Counted from the stretch's first letter, positions 15,537 through 24,737 are shown. The stretch: DNA of 64,000 bases from Terriglobales bacterium (GCA_035561515.1 DATMXP010000042.1:37575-101574); one strand, 5' to 3'. The notes: generated from the sequence alone by a model not told the origin. Made by a program: numbers and translations.

Positions 15537-16604
15537 TCAGGGGAAGAGTCCCGGCTGAGTGCCCGGCTTCGCCGGCTCGCGGAAGTTGCTCAAACCTACA
15601 CCGACTAGCCGATAGCGCTGCCGCGCGCCAAGGTGCACTCGTGCCCGCAGCTTCAGCGCGATCTCGGTCAGCTCTTCGCAAGAGGATGGGGGAGCAACCG
15701 GCGTGTAACTGCGCGTAAGGAGCTTGAACTCGCTTGTTTTGAGCTTGAGGACCACGGTGCGCGCGACCCGCGGCTCTTTGCGCGAAACAAGCCAGAGCTT
15801 CTCTGCCAGGCTGCGGATCATGGACTCGGTTTCCGAAAGCGGCACGTCATCGTCGAACGTGTCCTCGACGGAAATCGATTGCGTGGCCCGGTCAGGAAGC
15901 ACCGGATGGTCGTCAATGCCACGCGCCAGCTCGTACAGGCGGACACCATACTTGCCAAACAGATTTTCGAGGGCAGGGAGCTCTAGGCCTCGCAGTTCGC
16001 GCACCGTCTTGATTCCGAGTAACGCCAGCTTCTCTTCGGTGACTTTGCCCACTCCGGGCAGGCGCCCGACCGGCAGCGGCAGCAGAAAGGCCTCGATTTG
16101 TTCCGGCTGGATCACGAACAATCCGTCCGGCTTGCGCCAGTCCGAGGCGAGTTTGGCCAGGAATTTGTTCGAGGCTACGCCGGCGGAGGCAGTAAGCTTC
16201 AGCTCTTGTCGGATTTGTTCACGAATCGTTCGTGCAACCAGAGTTGCCGTCGCCAGGCCGGTTTTGTTCTCGGTCACGTCCAGATACGCCTCGTCGAGTG
16301 ACAGGGGCTCGATAAGATCTGTGTGCCGCTTCAAGATCCCGCGCACCGCTCGCGAAACCGCCCGATAGCGCGTGAAATCCGGCGGCACCATCACGGCTTC
16401 CGGGCATACCCGCTGTGCCTGGATGGCCGGCATGGCCGAATGTACGCCGAACCGACGGGCTTCATACGAAGCAGCGCAGACGACGGAACGCTTACCCTTC
16501 CAGGCCACAATCACTGGCTTGCCGAGCAAACGCGGGTGATCGCGCTGCTCGACCGAAGCGTAAAAGGCGTCCATGTCGACGTGGATGATCTTGCGGATTC
16601 CCAT
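15537..16604 (-). CDS. dinB: DNA polymerase IV (Y-family translesion polymerase)
   Basis: A 355-residue Y-family polymerase that extends primers past damaged or mismatched bases. Palm motifs are present: IIHVDMDAFYASVEQRD with the first catalytic Asp, and PLSLDEAYLDV with the catalytic Asp-Glu. A helix-hairpin-helix thumb region (LPVGRLPGVGKVTEEKLALLGI) and the little finger domain follow. The extreme C-terminus QPGLFP is a good beta-clamp-binding motif (QxxLF). I prefer the ATG at 16604 by comparison with DinB proteins; a GTG at 16619 would overlap the upstream DUF2200 stop by 4 bp and is possible. Confidence 0.95.
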   Translation of the reverse strand: MGIRKIIHVDMDAFYASVEQRDHPRLLGKPVIVAWKGKRSVVCAASYEARRFGVHSAMPAIQAQRVCPEAVMVPPDFTRYRAVSRAVRGILKRHTDLIEPLSLDEAYLDVTENKTGLATATLVARTIREQIRQELKLTASAGVASNKFLAKLASDWRKPDGLFVIQPEQIEAFLLPLPVGRLPGVGKVTEEKLALLGIKTVRELRGLELPALENLFGKYGVRLYELARGIDDHPVLPDRATQSISVEDTFDDDVPLSETESMIRSLAEKLWLVSRKEPRVARTVVLKLKTSEFKLLTRSYTPVAPPSSCEELTEIALKLRARVHLGARQRYRLVGVGLSNFREPAKPGTQPGLFP

Positions 16605-16615
16605 CCCCACCCTGC

Positions 16616-16966
16616 TCACTTCCTCAGGATCTTGTCCATGGCCTTTCCCCTGGCCAGTTCATCCACCAGCTTGTCCAGATAACGGATTTGTCGCATGAGC
16701 GTATCCTCGATCTCCTCCACGCGATGACCGCAGATCACGCCGGTGATCTTGGACACGTTCGGGTTGATCCGTGGTGCCCGGCCGAAGAATGTCTCGAGGT
16801 CGACCTTGTTGTTGATTTGTTGTTGCAGCGTCGCTTCATCGTAGCCCGTGAGCCAGTAGATGATGGCATGTACCTCCTCCTTGGTACGACCTTTCTTCTC
16901 CGCCTTGGTGATGTAATGTGGGTAAACGCTCGCGAACGGCATTCTAAAAAGTCTCGGGTTGTCCAT
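16616..16966 (-). CDS. DUF2200 domain-containing protein
   Basis: A 116-residue soluble protein matching the DUF2200 family end to end: FRMPFASVYPHYITKAEKKGR, EVHAIIYWLTGYDEATL, DLETFFGRAP, ITGVICGHRVEEIEDTLMRQIRYLDKLVDEL and a C-terminal GKAMDKILRK. Function is unknown. I chose the ATG at 16966 since AAGGAGC precedes it and the family starts there; a longer frame to 17029 adds unrelated residues. It lies directly upstream of dinB on the same strand, close enough (11 bp or 4-bp overlap) for one transcript, which puts it in a possible DNA-damage operon. Confidence 0.9.
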   Translation of the reverse strand: MDNPRLFRMPFASVYPHYITKAEKKGRTKEEVHAIIYWLTGYDEATLQQQINNKVDLETFFGRAPRINPNVSKITGVICGHRVEEIEDTLMRQIRYLDKLVDELARGKAMDKILRK

Positions 16967-17478
16967 CGATTCGATGCTCCTTAACTGTACCGCTTTCGTT
17001 CCTATGCGGACCGAGCCCGCCTGATTCACTCCCGCTGCGATGAGGAAGGCGTGTTCAGGACAAGGGGAGCCGTTGCTGGCTCCGCCTCAGCAGAACCTGC
17101 ACGCGCGGTTAGGGCTGGGAGTCACTGCCAGCCTCCATCAGCCCTGCGCATGAAAGCGAAGATAAACCATTCCATGAAGGAGGTGCCGGAAATCGCCGGA
17201 TGAGGGATTTACTGAAGGACTCTGCTTACCAGCGATGCTATGGAGCAGCCCTTTTCTGATCGCCATGGCGTCGACCTTGCACCGTCCAGACTTCCACAAG
17301 AAAGTTGGACTCAATGGTACAAAACGCGTGCCTGGTGCGTAGTAGCTGCTAACCGACTTTAGCGAATGCCTCTCCGGCATCAAAACCGTTCGGGTGGGGC
17401 GGTATACCGCAGACCGCGGAAACGTGAAAAGTTGAGACACCGTCTTATGGCCTGAGCCGTTGACGGAGTAGAGGAGTA
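16967..17478. other. intergenic stretch without a recognisable gene
   Basis: Frames on either strand lack motifs. I looked for a cobalamin riboswitch because of the TonB receptor downstream and found no B12-box-like sequence. GAGGAG at about 17471-17476 is the ribosome-binding site of the next gene. Confidence 0.45.
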
Positions 17479-17853
17479 ATGCTGATCGCCAGAGTATGGC
17501 ACGGTATCACGATGGAGAAAGCTGCTGATGAATATCTGCGGCATATCGAACAGACAGCCGTCCCAAGGTACCGGGACACGCCTGGGCACGTAAGCGCCCT
17601 TGTACTGCGAAGGGTGGCATCGGGCGTTGCCGAGTTCTTCGTACTCTCCATCTGGGAATCCTACGAAGCGATCCGGTTGTTTACTGGTTCGAAGGACATC
17701 AGCAAGCCGGTCTACTATGAAGAGGACTACAAGTATTTGTGCTTTCCCGAGCCTCGGGTGGTTCATTACGAACTCGCGGTTGGAGCGGATCGGTTCTCCA
17801 ATACGGATGGCGGCTGCGGCTCATACTCACCAACTGACCCGAAGCATCGCTAA
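17479..17853 (+). CDS. antibiotic-biosynthesis-monooxygenase-like (ABM) protein
   Basis: A 124-residue protein with the small ferredoxin-like ABM fold: MLIARVWHGITMEKAADEYLRHIEQTAVPRYRDTPGHVSALVLRR, then EFFVLSIWESYEAIRLFTG. Members are dimeric cofactor-free oxygenases or structural relatives of haem-degrading and quinol monooxygenases; substrate is not predictable. The C-terminal 25 residues are polar and non-conserved in appearance. It lies 27 bp upstream of a TonB-dependent receptor gene on the same strand, so the two may be cotranscribed. Confidence 0.82.
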   Translation: MLIARVWHGITMEKAADEYLRHIEQTAVPRYRDTPGHVSALVLRRVASGVAEFFVLSIWESYEAIRLFTGSKDISKPVYYEEDYKYLCFPEPRVVHYELAVGADRFSNTDGGCGSYSPTDPKHR

Positions 17854-17880
17854 TCAAGATGATCTCTAGAAAGGACGGGC

Positions 17881-19704
17881 ATGAGTCTGGGGGAACGCTC
17901 GATCAGGCTGTTCGTGTTCCTGTTGCTGTCACCGTTGGGTGCTGACGCCCAACAAAATTGCTCCACCAAGCCGGAGACCTTAACGAAAATTGCGCCGGAT
18001 CAACAGACCTTCATGGTTACCGGCACCTACCAGCCCATACCCCTCGATGATTCTGAGCGCTCCCTCCGGGCGATTGACTTCGCCGAGTCCGCGGAACTTT
18101 ATGGTTCCTGGGCGGACGGGGTTCGGCTTGATCCGTCGGTGGACCTCCGCCAGCGGGCGCCGGGCACCCAAGCCGATCTTTCCATCCGCGGCTCCTCCTT
18201 TGGGCAAACCTTGGTCCTCGTTGATGGACTGCGCGTCAACGATGCTCAGAGTGGCCACCACAATCTGGATCTACCACTTCCGTTTGCCTCACTTGACAGA
18301 ATCGAGATCTTGCACGGAAGCGGATCCACGATGTACGGGTCTGACGCAGTTGGCGGAGCCGTCAACTTCATTACCGCAGCGCCCAGAAGGGAAGTCGTTC
18401 TGGGCACCGCCGCAGGGAACTTCGGGGTAAATGAACAGCATGGGTCGGTTGCGTATTGGCAGGGACGAGTCTCCGGGCAGATAGGTTTTACGCGCGCCTT
18501 CTCGTCGGGATTCACAAAGGATCGCGACTACCGCAACCTGGCGGTCGCCTCCGGCGCGCGTTTCGCCACGCGTCTCGGAACGACATCGCTATCGATAGGC
18601 ATGAGTGACCGGCCCTTCGGCGCCGATCAGTTTTACGGCAACTTCAATTCCTGGGAGCGCACGAAAAGCTGGTTTTTGGGGAGCTCGCAGGAACTGGGGG
18701 CTCATACTCAGGCAGCTTTCGGGTATCGTCGGCACACCGACCAATTTGTCCTGCTCCGCGACCGTCCTGCGTTTTATCGGAACGACCACATCACGGAGAG
18801 CTATCAACTCGCCTTCCGCCGGGTTGACCGCTTGGCAAAGGGTCTCACGGCGTTCTACGGAGTGGAAGCTTATCGGGACGCGATGGACCGCAGCAATCTC
18901 GGCTACCACATCCGCAACCGGGGTGCGTTCTATGCGAGTCAGAACTTCGCCTCCCGCAAGCGGTTCAGCTTTTCAACCGGTCTGCGCGTCGAGATCTACG
19001 CGGACGGGAACGCCCAGTTTAGTCCGCAGATCTCATTGGGCTATCGCATCTCGGATCGCATCAAGCTCAAGAGCTCGGTCAGCCACGCTTTTCGTCTTCC
19101 CACATTTACCGACCTCTACTACCAGGATCCCGGCAATATCGGAAACCCCAATTTAAAACCGGAGCGCGCCTGGAGTTATGAACTCGGGCTCGTCCAGAAA
19201 TGGAATGATCGTCTAGTTCTAGAAGCCACTATCTTCACTCGCCGGGAGCGCGACGGGATTGACTACGTTCGTGCTTCTCCCGACTCAGTCTGGCGTGCGG
19301 CCAATATGGATCGCTTGCAGTTGACCGGGGTTGAGATCAACGCGGCAATTACCCAAGGCCATCAGAAGGTGGACCTTGGATACACGGGGATCTACGGGAG
19401 GGTTGAGCCGACCGGCATGTTGATCTCAAAATACATCCGCAACTATCCAGTGCATCAGGCAACAGCGGGGTGGCTTGGCTGTCTTGGTGGGAGGGTTCGA
19501 TTACGGGCGAGGATGGGTATCACGGACCGATCCGGACGAAGCGCTTATCCACTGGCGGAACTCGCCGCTTCCAGAAGCTTTGGTCATATCTCGCCGTATC
19601 TCCGAATCGGCAACATCACCAACACTGGGTACGAAGAAATCGAAGGCGTCCGCATGCCGGGGCGGTCGTATGTTGCCGGTCTGAGGTTTCGCCTCGACTA
19701 TTAA
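17881..19704 (+). CDS. TonB-dependent receptor (BtuB/siderophore-receptor-like)
   Basis: A 607-residue outer-membrane receptor. After a signal peptide ending at about 24 comes the plug domain (about 50-165) with DLSIRGSSFGQTLVLVDGLRVND, LDRIEILHGSGSTMYGSDAVGGAVNFIT, both standard plug motifs. The 22-strand barrel follows, with SVSHAFRLPTFTDLYY and NLKPERAWSYELG typical of FepA/BtuB-type receptors, and ends on an aromatic strand (SYVAGLRFRLDY). It imports a scarce ligand such as a siderophore or cobalamin with TonB energy. No riboswitch or Fur box is evident upstream, so the ligand is open. There is no carboxypeptidase-like N-terminal domain, unlike the receptor at 48917. Confidence 0.92.
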   Translation: MSLGERSIRLFVFLLLSPLGADAQQNCSTKPETLTKIAPDQQTFMVTGTYQPIPLDDSERSLRAIDFAESAELYGSWADGVRLDPSVDLRQRAPGTQADLSIRGSSFGQTLVLVDGLRVNDAQSGHHNLDLPLPFASLDRIEILHGSGSTMYGSDAVGGAVNFITAAPRREVVLGTAAGNFGVNEQHGSVAYWQGRVSGQIGFTRAFSSGFTKDRDYRNLAVASGARFATRLGTTSLSIGMSDRPFGADQFYGNFNSWERTKSWFLGSSQELGAHTQAAFGYRRHTDQFVLLRDRPAFYRNDHITESYQLAFRRVDRLAKGLTAFYGVEAYRDAMDRSNLGYHIRNRGAFYASQNFASRKRFSFSTGLRVEIYADGNAQFSPQISLGYRISDRIKLKSSVSHAFRLPTFTDLYYQDPGNIGNPNLKPERAWSYELGLVQKWNDRLVLEATIFTRRERDGIDYVRASPDSVWRAANMDRLQLTGVEINAAITQGHQKVDLGYTGIYGRVEPTGMLISKYIRNYPVHQATAGWLGCLGGRVRLRARMGITDRSGRSAYPLAELAASRSFGHISPYLRIGNITNTGYEEIEGVRMPGRSYVAGLRFRLDY

Positions 19705-19827
19705 ACCGATCTGCCCGCGAATAAAGTGAAGGCGGAGGTACGGTCAAGTCGCGCTGAGTGCTGGGTGGTTCCGGTAGGGAAGCGAAAGGTAACTGCAGAA
19801 GCAGAAACGGAAGAGATTGCGTGGACG

Positions 19828-20133
19828 TTAGCTTTGCTTGCGCCGAATCCAGGGACGTTCTACTCGGTATATCGGAATCGCAGTCGGGTTCTTCAGCACC
19901 ACGTGAATGAGCTTGCGCCGCTTCAGGAGTCTCACGGCGCTCTGCACGGCAGACTTCGACAGTCCCGTGCCTTCCGCGACCTCTCGGTAGCTCAGCAAAG
20001 CCTCTTTGCGGCCAATTCCGACAGTTTGTCTCCATACATATAAGTAAACAAGGAAGGCCGAGGGGCGCCGGTCGTGTTGGCTGAGATCGCGCATGAGCAC
20101 ATCGACAATGTAGGGATCTAACAAGAAGTTCAT
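19828..20133 (-). CDS. small winged-HTH protein
   Basis: A 101-residue DNA-binding protein. After a short N-terminal segment (NFLLDPYIVDVLMRDL), the core is a winged helix-turn-helix: SAFLVYLYVWRQ as first helix, LSYREVAEGTGLSKSAVQSAVRLLKRRKLI as HTH, then a basic wing. It resembles helix-turn-helix proteins commonly annotated in Acidobacteriota as replication-initiator-like or MarR-like, with no known target. Direct repeats of TACTATAG lie just upstream of its start and may be its own sites. It converges on the TonB receptor gene. Confidence 0.8.
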   Translation of the reverse strand: MNFLLDPYIVDVLMRDLSQHDRRPSAFLVYLYVWRQTVGIGRKEALLSYREVAEGTGLSKSAVQSAVRLLKRRKLIHVVLKNPTAIPIYRVERPWIRRKQS

Positions 20134-20154
20134 CGAAGCTACCTATCCGTTCAA

Positions 20155-20178
20155 TTACTATAGCAGACAATACTATAG
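20155..20178. promoter_or_regulatory. direct repeats TACTATAG upstream of the winged-HTH gene
   Basis: TACTATAG occurs twice with a 15-bp period (about 20156-20163 and 20171-20178); each contains the palindrome CTATAG. They lie 22-45 bp upstream of the winged-HTH start and about 65 bp upstream of the VOC gene on the other strand. This may be an operator or overlapping -10 elements. Confidence 0.3.
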
Positions 20179-20242
20179 GAGAGAGAATTTTCTTTTCAGC
20201 CGCTTGATTCGTGCCTACACTAGCGCAGCGAGGAGGATGTTT

Positions 20243-20608
20243 ATGATCAAAGCGGTAAAGTTCGTCAGCATTCCTGTGCGGGACCAAGATCAAGCTCTGG
20301 CTTTCTACACAGAAAAACTCGGTTTCCAGATTCTGACTGACCAGCCCTTCGACGACAAGCAGCGTTGGATCGAACTCCGCATTCCAGGCAGTGAGACCAG
20401 GATTGTCCTTTTCACTCCTCCTGGCCAGGAAGATCGGATCGGCTCGTTTTCCAATGTGAGTTTTATGACCGAGGACATCGACCGAACGTATCAAGAGCTG
20501 AAGGAGCGCGGAGTGGTATTCACCGTCCTTCCCACGAAGCAACCCTGGGGCCGATTTGCCAAGTTCCAGGATGTTGATGGCAATCAGTTCGTCCTCTCGA
20601 CCAAATAG
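20243..20608 (+). CDS. VOC family (glyoxalase-like) protein
   Basis: A 121-residue VOC-fold protein: KFVSIPVRDQDQALAFYTEKLGFQILTD, WIELRIPGSETRIVLFTPPG, NVSFMTEDIDRTYQELKERGVVFT, and KFQDVDGNQFVLS. The final E/D-containing strand and the missing N-terminal His suggest a glyoxalase-like protein of unknown substrate rather than a true glyoxalase I. I chose the ATG at 20243, six bases after AGGAGG (20231-20236); an ATG at 20237 abuts the ribosome-binding site. It is divergent from the winged-HTH gene. Confidence 0.88.
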   Translation: MIKAVKFVSIPVRDQDQALAFYTEKLGFQILTDQPFDDKQRWIELRIPGSETRIVLFTPPGQEDRIGSFSNVSFMTEDIDRTYQELKERGVVFTVLPTKQPWGRFAKFQDVDGNQFVLSTK

Positions 20609-20840
20609 CGGAAACGAAACCCTGTCCAACTGATTGGGAAATGATTCGGCAAAGCACAGTCAGCTTGAGGCGCGCGCTGCGGCCCTCAGAAGATCTTGTC
20701 GTAAGCTCCCGAAATGGCTGGCACTCTTGGTACTTGTGAGGATGGCTCGGGCTGCCTCGGACAGCTTCCTTGCATGGTTGTGCTGTTTGGGATCGGTCTC
20801 GAGTCCAACCAAAGCTGCGGGTATTGTGTGGGGGGTGAAA

Positions 20841-22013
20841 ATGACAAGATTTCTAGCGGCAGGTTCGCGACAGCAGGTATTAATTGTGATCGTGGCGGTA
20901 CTTGGGTTGGGGAATTCTGTTCTGGTTGAAGCTCAGCCAGCCCGGAGACGTTCTTCGACCAGCGGCCAATTGAAGACAACGGATTCATCTGTCAACCGGG
21001 CCGCTGCAAAGTTCATGTCGAATGGCTGTCACGTTGGCTTATCGATCGCTGTTGTTAGAGAAACTGAAACGAGGTTCTACAACTACGGCTCTACATCGCG
21101 CAACGTCAAGGATCTGCCCTCCGCCGATAGCGTTTACGAGGTCGCATCGGTCACCAAAACGTTCACTGGTGTATTGGCCGCTAAGGCGGTCACAGAGCGC
21201 CGGATGGACCTCGATGGTGACTTCAGAAAGTACCTCCCCCAACCCTATCCCAATCTGGCCTTCGAGGGTTACCCGATCACCCTTCGTAGCCTCGCTACCC
21301 ACCGGTCAGGTTTACCGAGAGATCTGCCAGACACGGACGATCTTTACGCGCACCCTGATTTCGAGCGTTTGCCCTATAAACTCATCGAGCGCGATTCCGC
21401 CTATGATCGATCACGATATTTGCGTGAATTACATACCGTACGGTTGAAAAGCAGACCTGGAACGAAGGAGGTCTATTCGAACCTGGGAATGAAGGTGATA
21501 GGTTTCGCTCTTGAAGTGGTCTACAACGCTCCCTTTGAAGTGCTGATCCGACAAAATATTCTCGAGCCTCTTCACATGAGTTCGACCGGATTCGTGGTCA
21601 ATGCGGAGCAAGGTCGCCTCGTACATGGATATAGTCGCGGAGGCAATGCCATGCCTTACCATCTACGCAATGCCGGTGCCGCCTATGGCCTCTACTCCTC
21701 GACACGCGACATGGCAAAGTATGTTCAATGGCAACTTAATGAATCCGACCCCGTGATTCACTTAGCCCATTCATTGCTGTATAGAGACACCGACGACGGA
21801 CAAGCGCTGATCTGGAACGTAACTACCAAGCAGGGCTCCCGCATTTTGTGGCACGGTGGCGGGACGTTTGGCATGACAAGCCAGGTAGTTCTCTTTCCCG
21901 ATGATAAGGAAGGCTACGTCCTGCTTGCGAATGACACGTGCGAAGGAACAGAAGCCGCGATGAAGGACATTGCCATAGCGGTCCACAAGACACTTGAGCC
22001 AAAGCCTCACTGA
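20841..22013 (+). CDS. class C beta-lactamase-family serine hydrolase
   Basis: A 390-residue exported hydrolase. A signal peptide covers about 1-35 (LIVIVAVLGLGNSVLVEAQ). The serine beta-lactamase/DD-peptidase fold carries the catalytic motifs SVTK (Ser103, Lys106), YSN (Tyr212) and HGG (338-340, at the KTG position). The family includes AmpC-type lactamases, esterases and D-aminopeptidases; no resistance function can be claimed. HGG instead of KTG is more typical of esterase/peptidase-like members. I chose the ATG at 20841 after GGGGGG because it gives a clean signal peptide; an earlier in-frame ATG would add 69 residues of unrelated composition. Confidence 0.88.
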   Translation: MTRFLAAGSRQQVLIVIVAVLGLGNSVLVEAQPARRRSSTSGQLKTTDSSVNRAAAKFMSNGCHVGLSIAVVRETETRFYNYGSTSRNVKDLPSADSVYEVASVTKTFTGVLAAKAVTERRMDLDGDFRKYLPQPYPNLAFEGYPITLRSLATHRSGLPRDLPDTDDLYAHPDFERLPYKLIERDSAYDRSRYLRELHTVRLKSRPGTKEVYSNLGMKVIGFALEVVYNAPFEVLIRQNILEPLHMSSTGFVVNAEQGRLVHGYSRGGNAMPYHLRNAGAAYGLYSSTRDMAKYVQWQLNESDPVIHLAHSLLYRDTDDGQALIWNVTTKQGSRILWHGGGTFGMTSQVVLFPDDKEGYVLLANDTCEGTEAAMKDIAIAVHKTLEPKPH

Positions 22014-22175
22014 CCCGGTATGAGGACCTGGCTGTGTAAAGAACGTCGCAAAGAGCCTTTGCCTGCTGAAATTCGCCAGCCGTTAACCTCCTTTTGAACG
22101 GTCATTCACAATCTGCGTTTACGGTTTCTGCTTGCATGGCCTTTGCGGCCTGACTACACGCAGGAGTTACACACG

Positions 22176-23534
22176 ATGCAGATTCGACCTGTTGTTCAGT
22201 CCATCGTCGCAGCAGCGATGATCCTTAGCCTTGCTTTTCCTGGGCACCTCAGTGCCGCCGACCGTAGCAAAACAGTTGAGCAGTCCATCGAGGGAGGAAG
22301 AGCGAAAAACGTAATCCTATTTCTTGGCGATGGCATGGGCGATTCCGAAATCACGATCGCCCGTAATTATCATGTGGGCGCTGCCGGACGTTTAGTCATG
22401 GATTCGTTGCCTTTGACCGGAGCCTATACCACCTTCGCCGTCGAAGAGAGTGATCCATCTCTACCGAACTACGTGACCGATTCCGCGGCGAGCGGCACGG
22501 GTTGGTCCACTGGACACAAGACGAGCAATGGACGCGTCTCCACCCTTCCCGGAACCAACTTCATCTCGCCGATCCCAACCATTCTCGAACTCGCCCAGCA
22601 GGCTGGGTATCTTACTGGCGATGTCTCCACCGCTGAATTGACGGATGCGACGCCCGCCGTCCTCGCTTCACACGTCAACGCCCGTGGATGCCAGGGCCCA
22701 TCCGACATGTCCGCCTGTGCAATCTACAAGAAATCCAATGGCGGGCCAGGATCGATTGCCGAACAGCTCGTGGATCACAAGGTGGATGTTCTGCTTGGCG
22801 GCGGTCGTCAGCGGTTCGCGCAAAAAACCGACGCTGGCCCAACCGTCATCGAGCACGCACAATCTCTTGGTTACAGGGTTATTGCCGATGCTGCGGCCCT
22901 TAGTTCAATCTCCAAAGGACAGCGCGTCCTCGGCCTGTTTAATAACGGCAACATGTCACTCGAGTGGTCGGGGCAGCTCGCGCAACCCGGTAACAGCGGT
23001 CCGCAACGGTGTCTCGAAAACCAGCGGCCCTCCAATGAACCTAGTCTCGCGGACATGACCCGCAAAGCTCTTGAATTACTCGATCGCTCGGAAGGCAACG
23101 GCAGCGGAGCGGCAAACGGAAAACCCGGATTCTTCCTCCAGGTTGAGGGAGCCTCCATCGACAAGCAAGATCACGCGGAAAATCCGTGCGGCCAGATCGG
23201 TGAAACGATCGCCTTCGACGCGGCAATCGCCGTGGGTCTCGAATATGCGAAGTTGCACCCAGATACGTTAATCATTGTGACGGCGGATCACGCGCACACC
23301 AGCCAGATTGTTGATCCCGGCTCGAAGCACCCTGGATCCGTCAGCATCCTTACCACTGCCGATGGTGCCAACATGTACGTAAGTTATGCTACCGAAGCGC
23401 ACGGCGTTTCCCAGGACCATACCGGCTCCCAAGTACGAATCGCCGCCCAAGGTCCGCAAGCCGCCAACGTCGTTGGCGTCAGCGACCAGACTGATCTGTT
23501 CCATACCATGGCGCGAGCTCTCGGACTGGAGTAG
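22176..23534 (+). CDS. phoA: alkaline phosphatase (PhoA family)
   Basis: A 452-residue periplasmic phosphomonoesterase. The signal peptide spans about 1-29. Metal-binding LFLGDGMGDSEITIARNY, the nucleophile in TDSAASGTGWSTG (Ser103) and the late HAHTSQIVD and HTGSQVRIAAQGP motifs are all present. Family length. The active-site segment reads DSAASGTGW where E. coli has DSAASATAW. The ATG at 22176 follows AGGAGTT. It releases phosphate from organic esters; a pho-type regulator gene lies 500 bp downstream. I did not find a convincing Pho box upstream. Confidence 0.92.
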   Translation: MQIRPVVQSIVAAAMILSLAFPGHLSAADRSKTVEQSIEGGRAKNVILFLGDGMGDSEITIARNYHVGAAGRLVMDSLPLTGAYTTFAVEESDPSLPNYVTDSAASGTGWSTGHKTSNGRVSTLPGTNFISPIPTILELAQQAGYLTGDVSTAELTDATPAVLASHVNARGCQGPSDMSACAIYKKSNGGPGSIAEQLVDHKVDVLLGGGRQRFAQKTDAGPTVIEHAQSLGYRVIADAAALSSISKGQRVLGLFNNGNMSLEWSGQLAQPGNSGPQRCLENQRPSNEPSLADMTRKALELLDRSEGNGSGAANGKPGFFLQVEGASIDKQDHAENPCGQIGETIAFDAAIAVGLEYAKLHPDTLIIVTADHAHTSQIVDPGSKHPGSVSILTTADGANMYVSYATEAHGVSQDHTGSQVRIAAQGPQAANVVGVSDQTDLFHTMARALGLE

Positions 23535-23548
23535 GTCCACATCCCACG

Positions 23549-23580
23549 TTGAACCGCGAGGAGTAATCCTCGCAGTTCAA
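23549..23580 (+). terminator. terminator-like hairpin after phoA
   Basis: TTGAAC and GTTCAA (6 bp) plus GCGAGGA and TCCTCGC (7 bp) form a long stem with one C-A mismatch and a GTAA tetraloop, 14 bp after the stop codon. No U-run follows (GGGGGTC). Likely the 3' end of the phosphatase transcript. Confidence 0.6.
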
Positions 23581-23829
23581 GGGGGTCTCACCGCGTAGCG
23601 TGGCAGAAGAACTACCGCTGATTCCTGCGACGTAGAGACGCAACTGGCCGGCCTTGTTGACCGCCTCACTACTCTTCTTTGAACCCTCGGCGCGGATCTG
23701 CTTCGGCAGTTCTACACAATTTCCTGAAACTGGCGAGAAATATGTTTGCAGGTGTCATCGGTCGAAATCCCAGCCACTCAAAGCCAAAGCGTTGAAGCGA
23801 AATATGGTTTTACGACTGAGAGGCACTTC

Positions 23830-24027
23830 ATGACAGCATCAGAGAAGATCCCTATCTGGCTCAATCCTCCGCGTTTCTGGGCAGCGACGCAAGGCATGAA
23901 ACCCGAGCAGGCCGATTCATTGATGAAGAAAGTGTCTGAACTGGCCGAACGCAGGGAAACAGATGCGCTCCGGCAATTTGACTTCATTATCGTCGGGAAA
24001 CTCGGAACAAAGAAGAAGGCTTCTTAA
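23830..24027 (+). CDS. small hypothetical protein
   Basis: A 65-residue protein (begins MTASEKIPIWLNPPRFWAATQGMKPEQ) with no recognised family. It is predicted helical and mildly basic at the C-terminus (GKLGTKKKAS). The ATG follows GAGAGG. An upstream in-frame start at 23746 would add 28 residues. Its stop overlaps the stop of the convergent response-regulator gene by 4 bp. It could be real or a chance frame; moderate confidence. Confidence 0.5.
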   Translation: MTASEKIPIWLNPPRFWAATQGMKPEQADSLMKKVSELAERRETDALRQFDFIIVGKLGTKKKAS

Positions 24028-24737
24028 CTGGCAATTTCTGTTCGCGGAAGAACGAATTTGTACCCGGATCCTCGCACCGTCAGCAAGTACTGTGGTTTCT
24101 CGGGATCGAGTTCTATCTTCTCGCGGAGCTTGCTTATGTAAACGTCGACCGACCTCCGACTCGAGAAACTCGTATCGCCCCATACTGCTTCGCGAAGACG
24201 GTCTCGCGTGAAGACCAGACCCGGCGATTGTACGAGGAATTTGAGCAGTCGGAACTCTACCGCGGTGGTGGGGACTTGCAGGCGATTCACTCGTAGCACC
24301 ATCGCCGCCGAGTCAATTTCTACATGCCCAAACTGAATCATGGGATCGGGAAGCCCAGCGTACCGCCTAAGCACCGCCTGGGCCCGGGCCACCATCTCAC
24401 GTGGACTGAATGGTTTGGTCATATAGTCATCCGCCCCTGCATCGAACCCGGCTAGCATGTCATCTTCGCTAATCTTAGCTGACGCCATGATCACGGGAAT
24501 TCGCGCGAGTTTCTGGTTGCTGCGAATTAACCGGCACAAATCAAGGCCATTTATACCGGGGAGCATAACGTCCAGAATGAACAGATCGGGCGGTTCGACG
24601 AGCGCTTCTTGGATCACCTTATCGACGCTAAAGAAATGACGACATTTCATTCCTGCCGAGCGCAGGTTGAGTTTGATAAGCCCCGCTATCTCCTTATCAT
24701 CTTCGACGATAAAAACAGTTGGTTCTTGCACCGGCAT
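24024..24737 (-). CDS. OmpR/PhoB-type response regulator
   Basis: A 237-residue two-component regulator. The receiver domain (about 6-120) has the acidic pocket EDD (12-14), phosphoacceptor Asp56 (LFILDVMLPG) and Lys108 (YMTKPFSP). The C-terminal winged helix (about 140-232) shows VEFRLLKFLVQSPGLVFTRDRLREAVWG and SVDVYISKLREKIE, typical of the OmpR/PhoB subfamily. No histidine kinase gene is next to it, so it is an orphan here. Position about 0.5 kb from an alkaline phosphatase gene makes a PhoB-like role thinkable, but the gap and opposite strand make this only an inference. Confidence 0.93.
   Translation of the reverse strand: MPVQEPTVFIVEDDKEIAGLIKLNLRSAGMKCRHFFSVDKVIQEALVEPPDLFILDVMLPGINGLDLCRLIRSNQKLARIPVIMASAKISEDDMLAGFDAGADDYMTKPFSPREMVARAQAVLRRYAGLPDPMIQFGHVEIDSAAMVLRVNRLQVPTTAVEFRLLKFLVQSPGLVFTRDRLREAVWGDTSFSSRRSVDVYISKLREKIELDPEKPQYLLTVRGSGYKFVLPRTEIAS

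Noticed and set aside
16967..17478. Possible cobalamin riboswitch upstream of the TonB receptor at 17881
   Set aside because: No B12-box-like sequence or conserved core was found, and an ABM-family gene lies between.
22014..22175. Pho box upstream of phoA
   Set aside because: No pair of CTGTCAT-like direct repeats with the right spacing could be identified.
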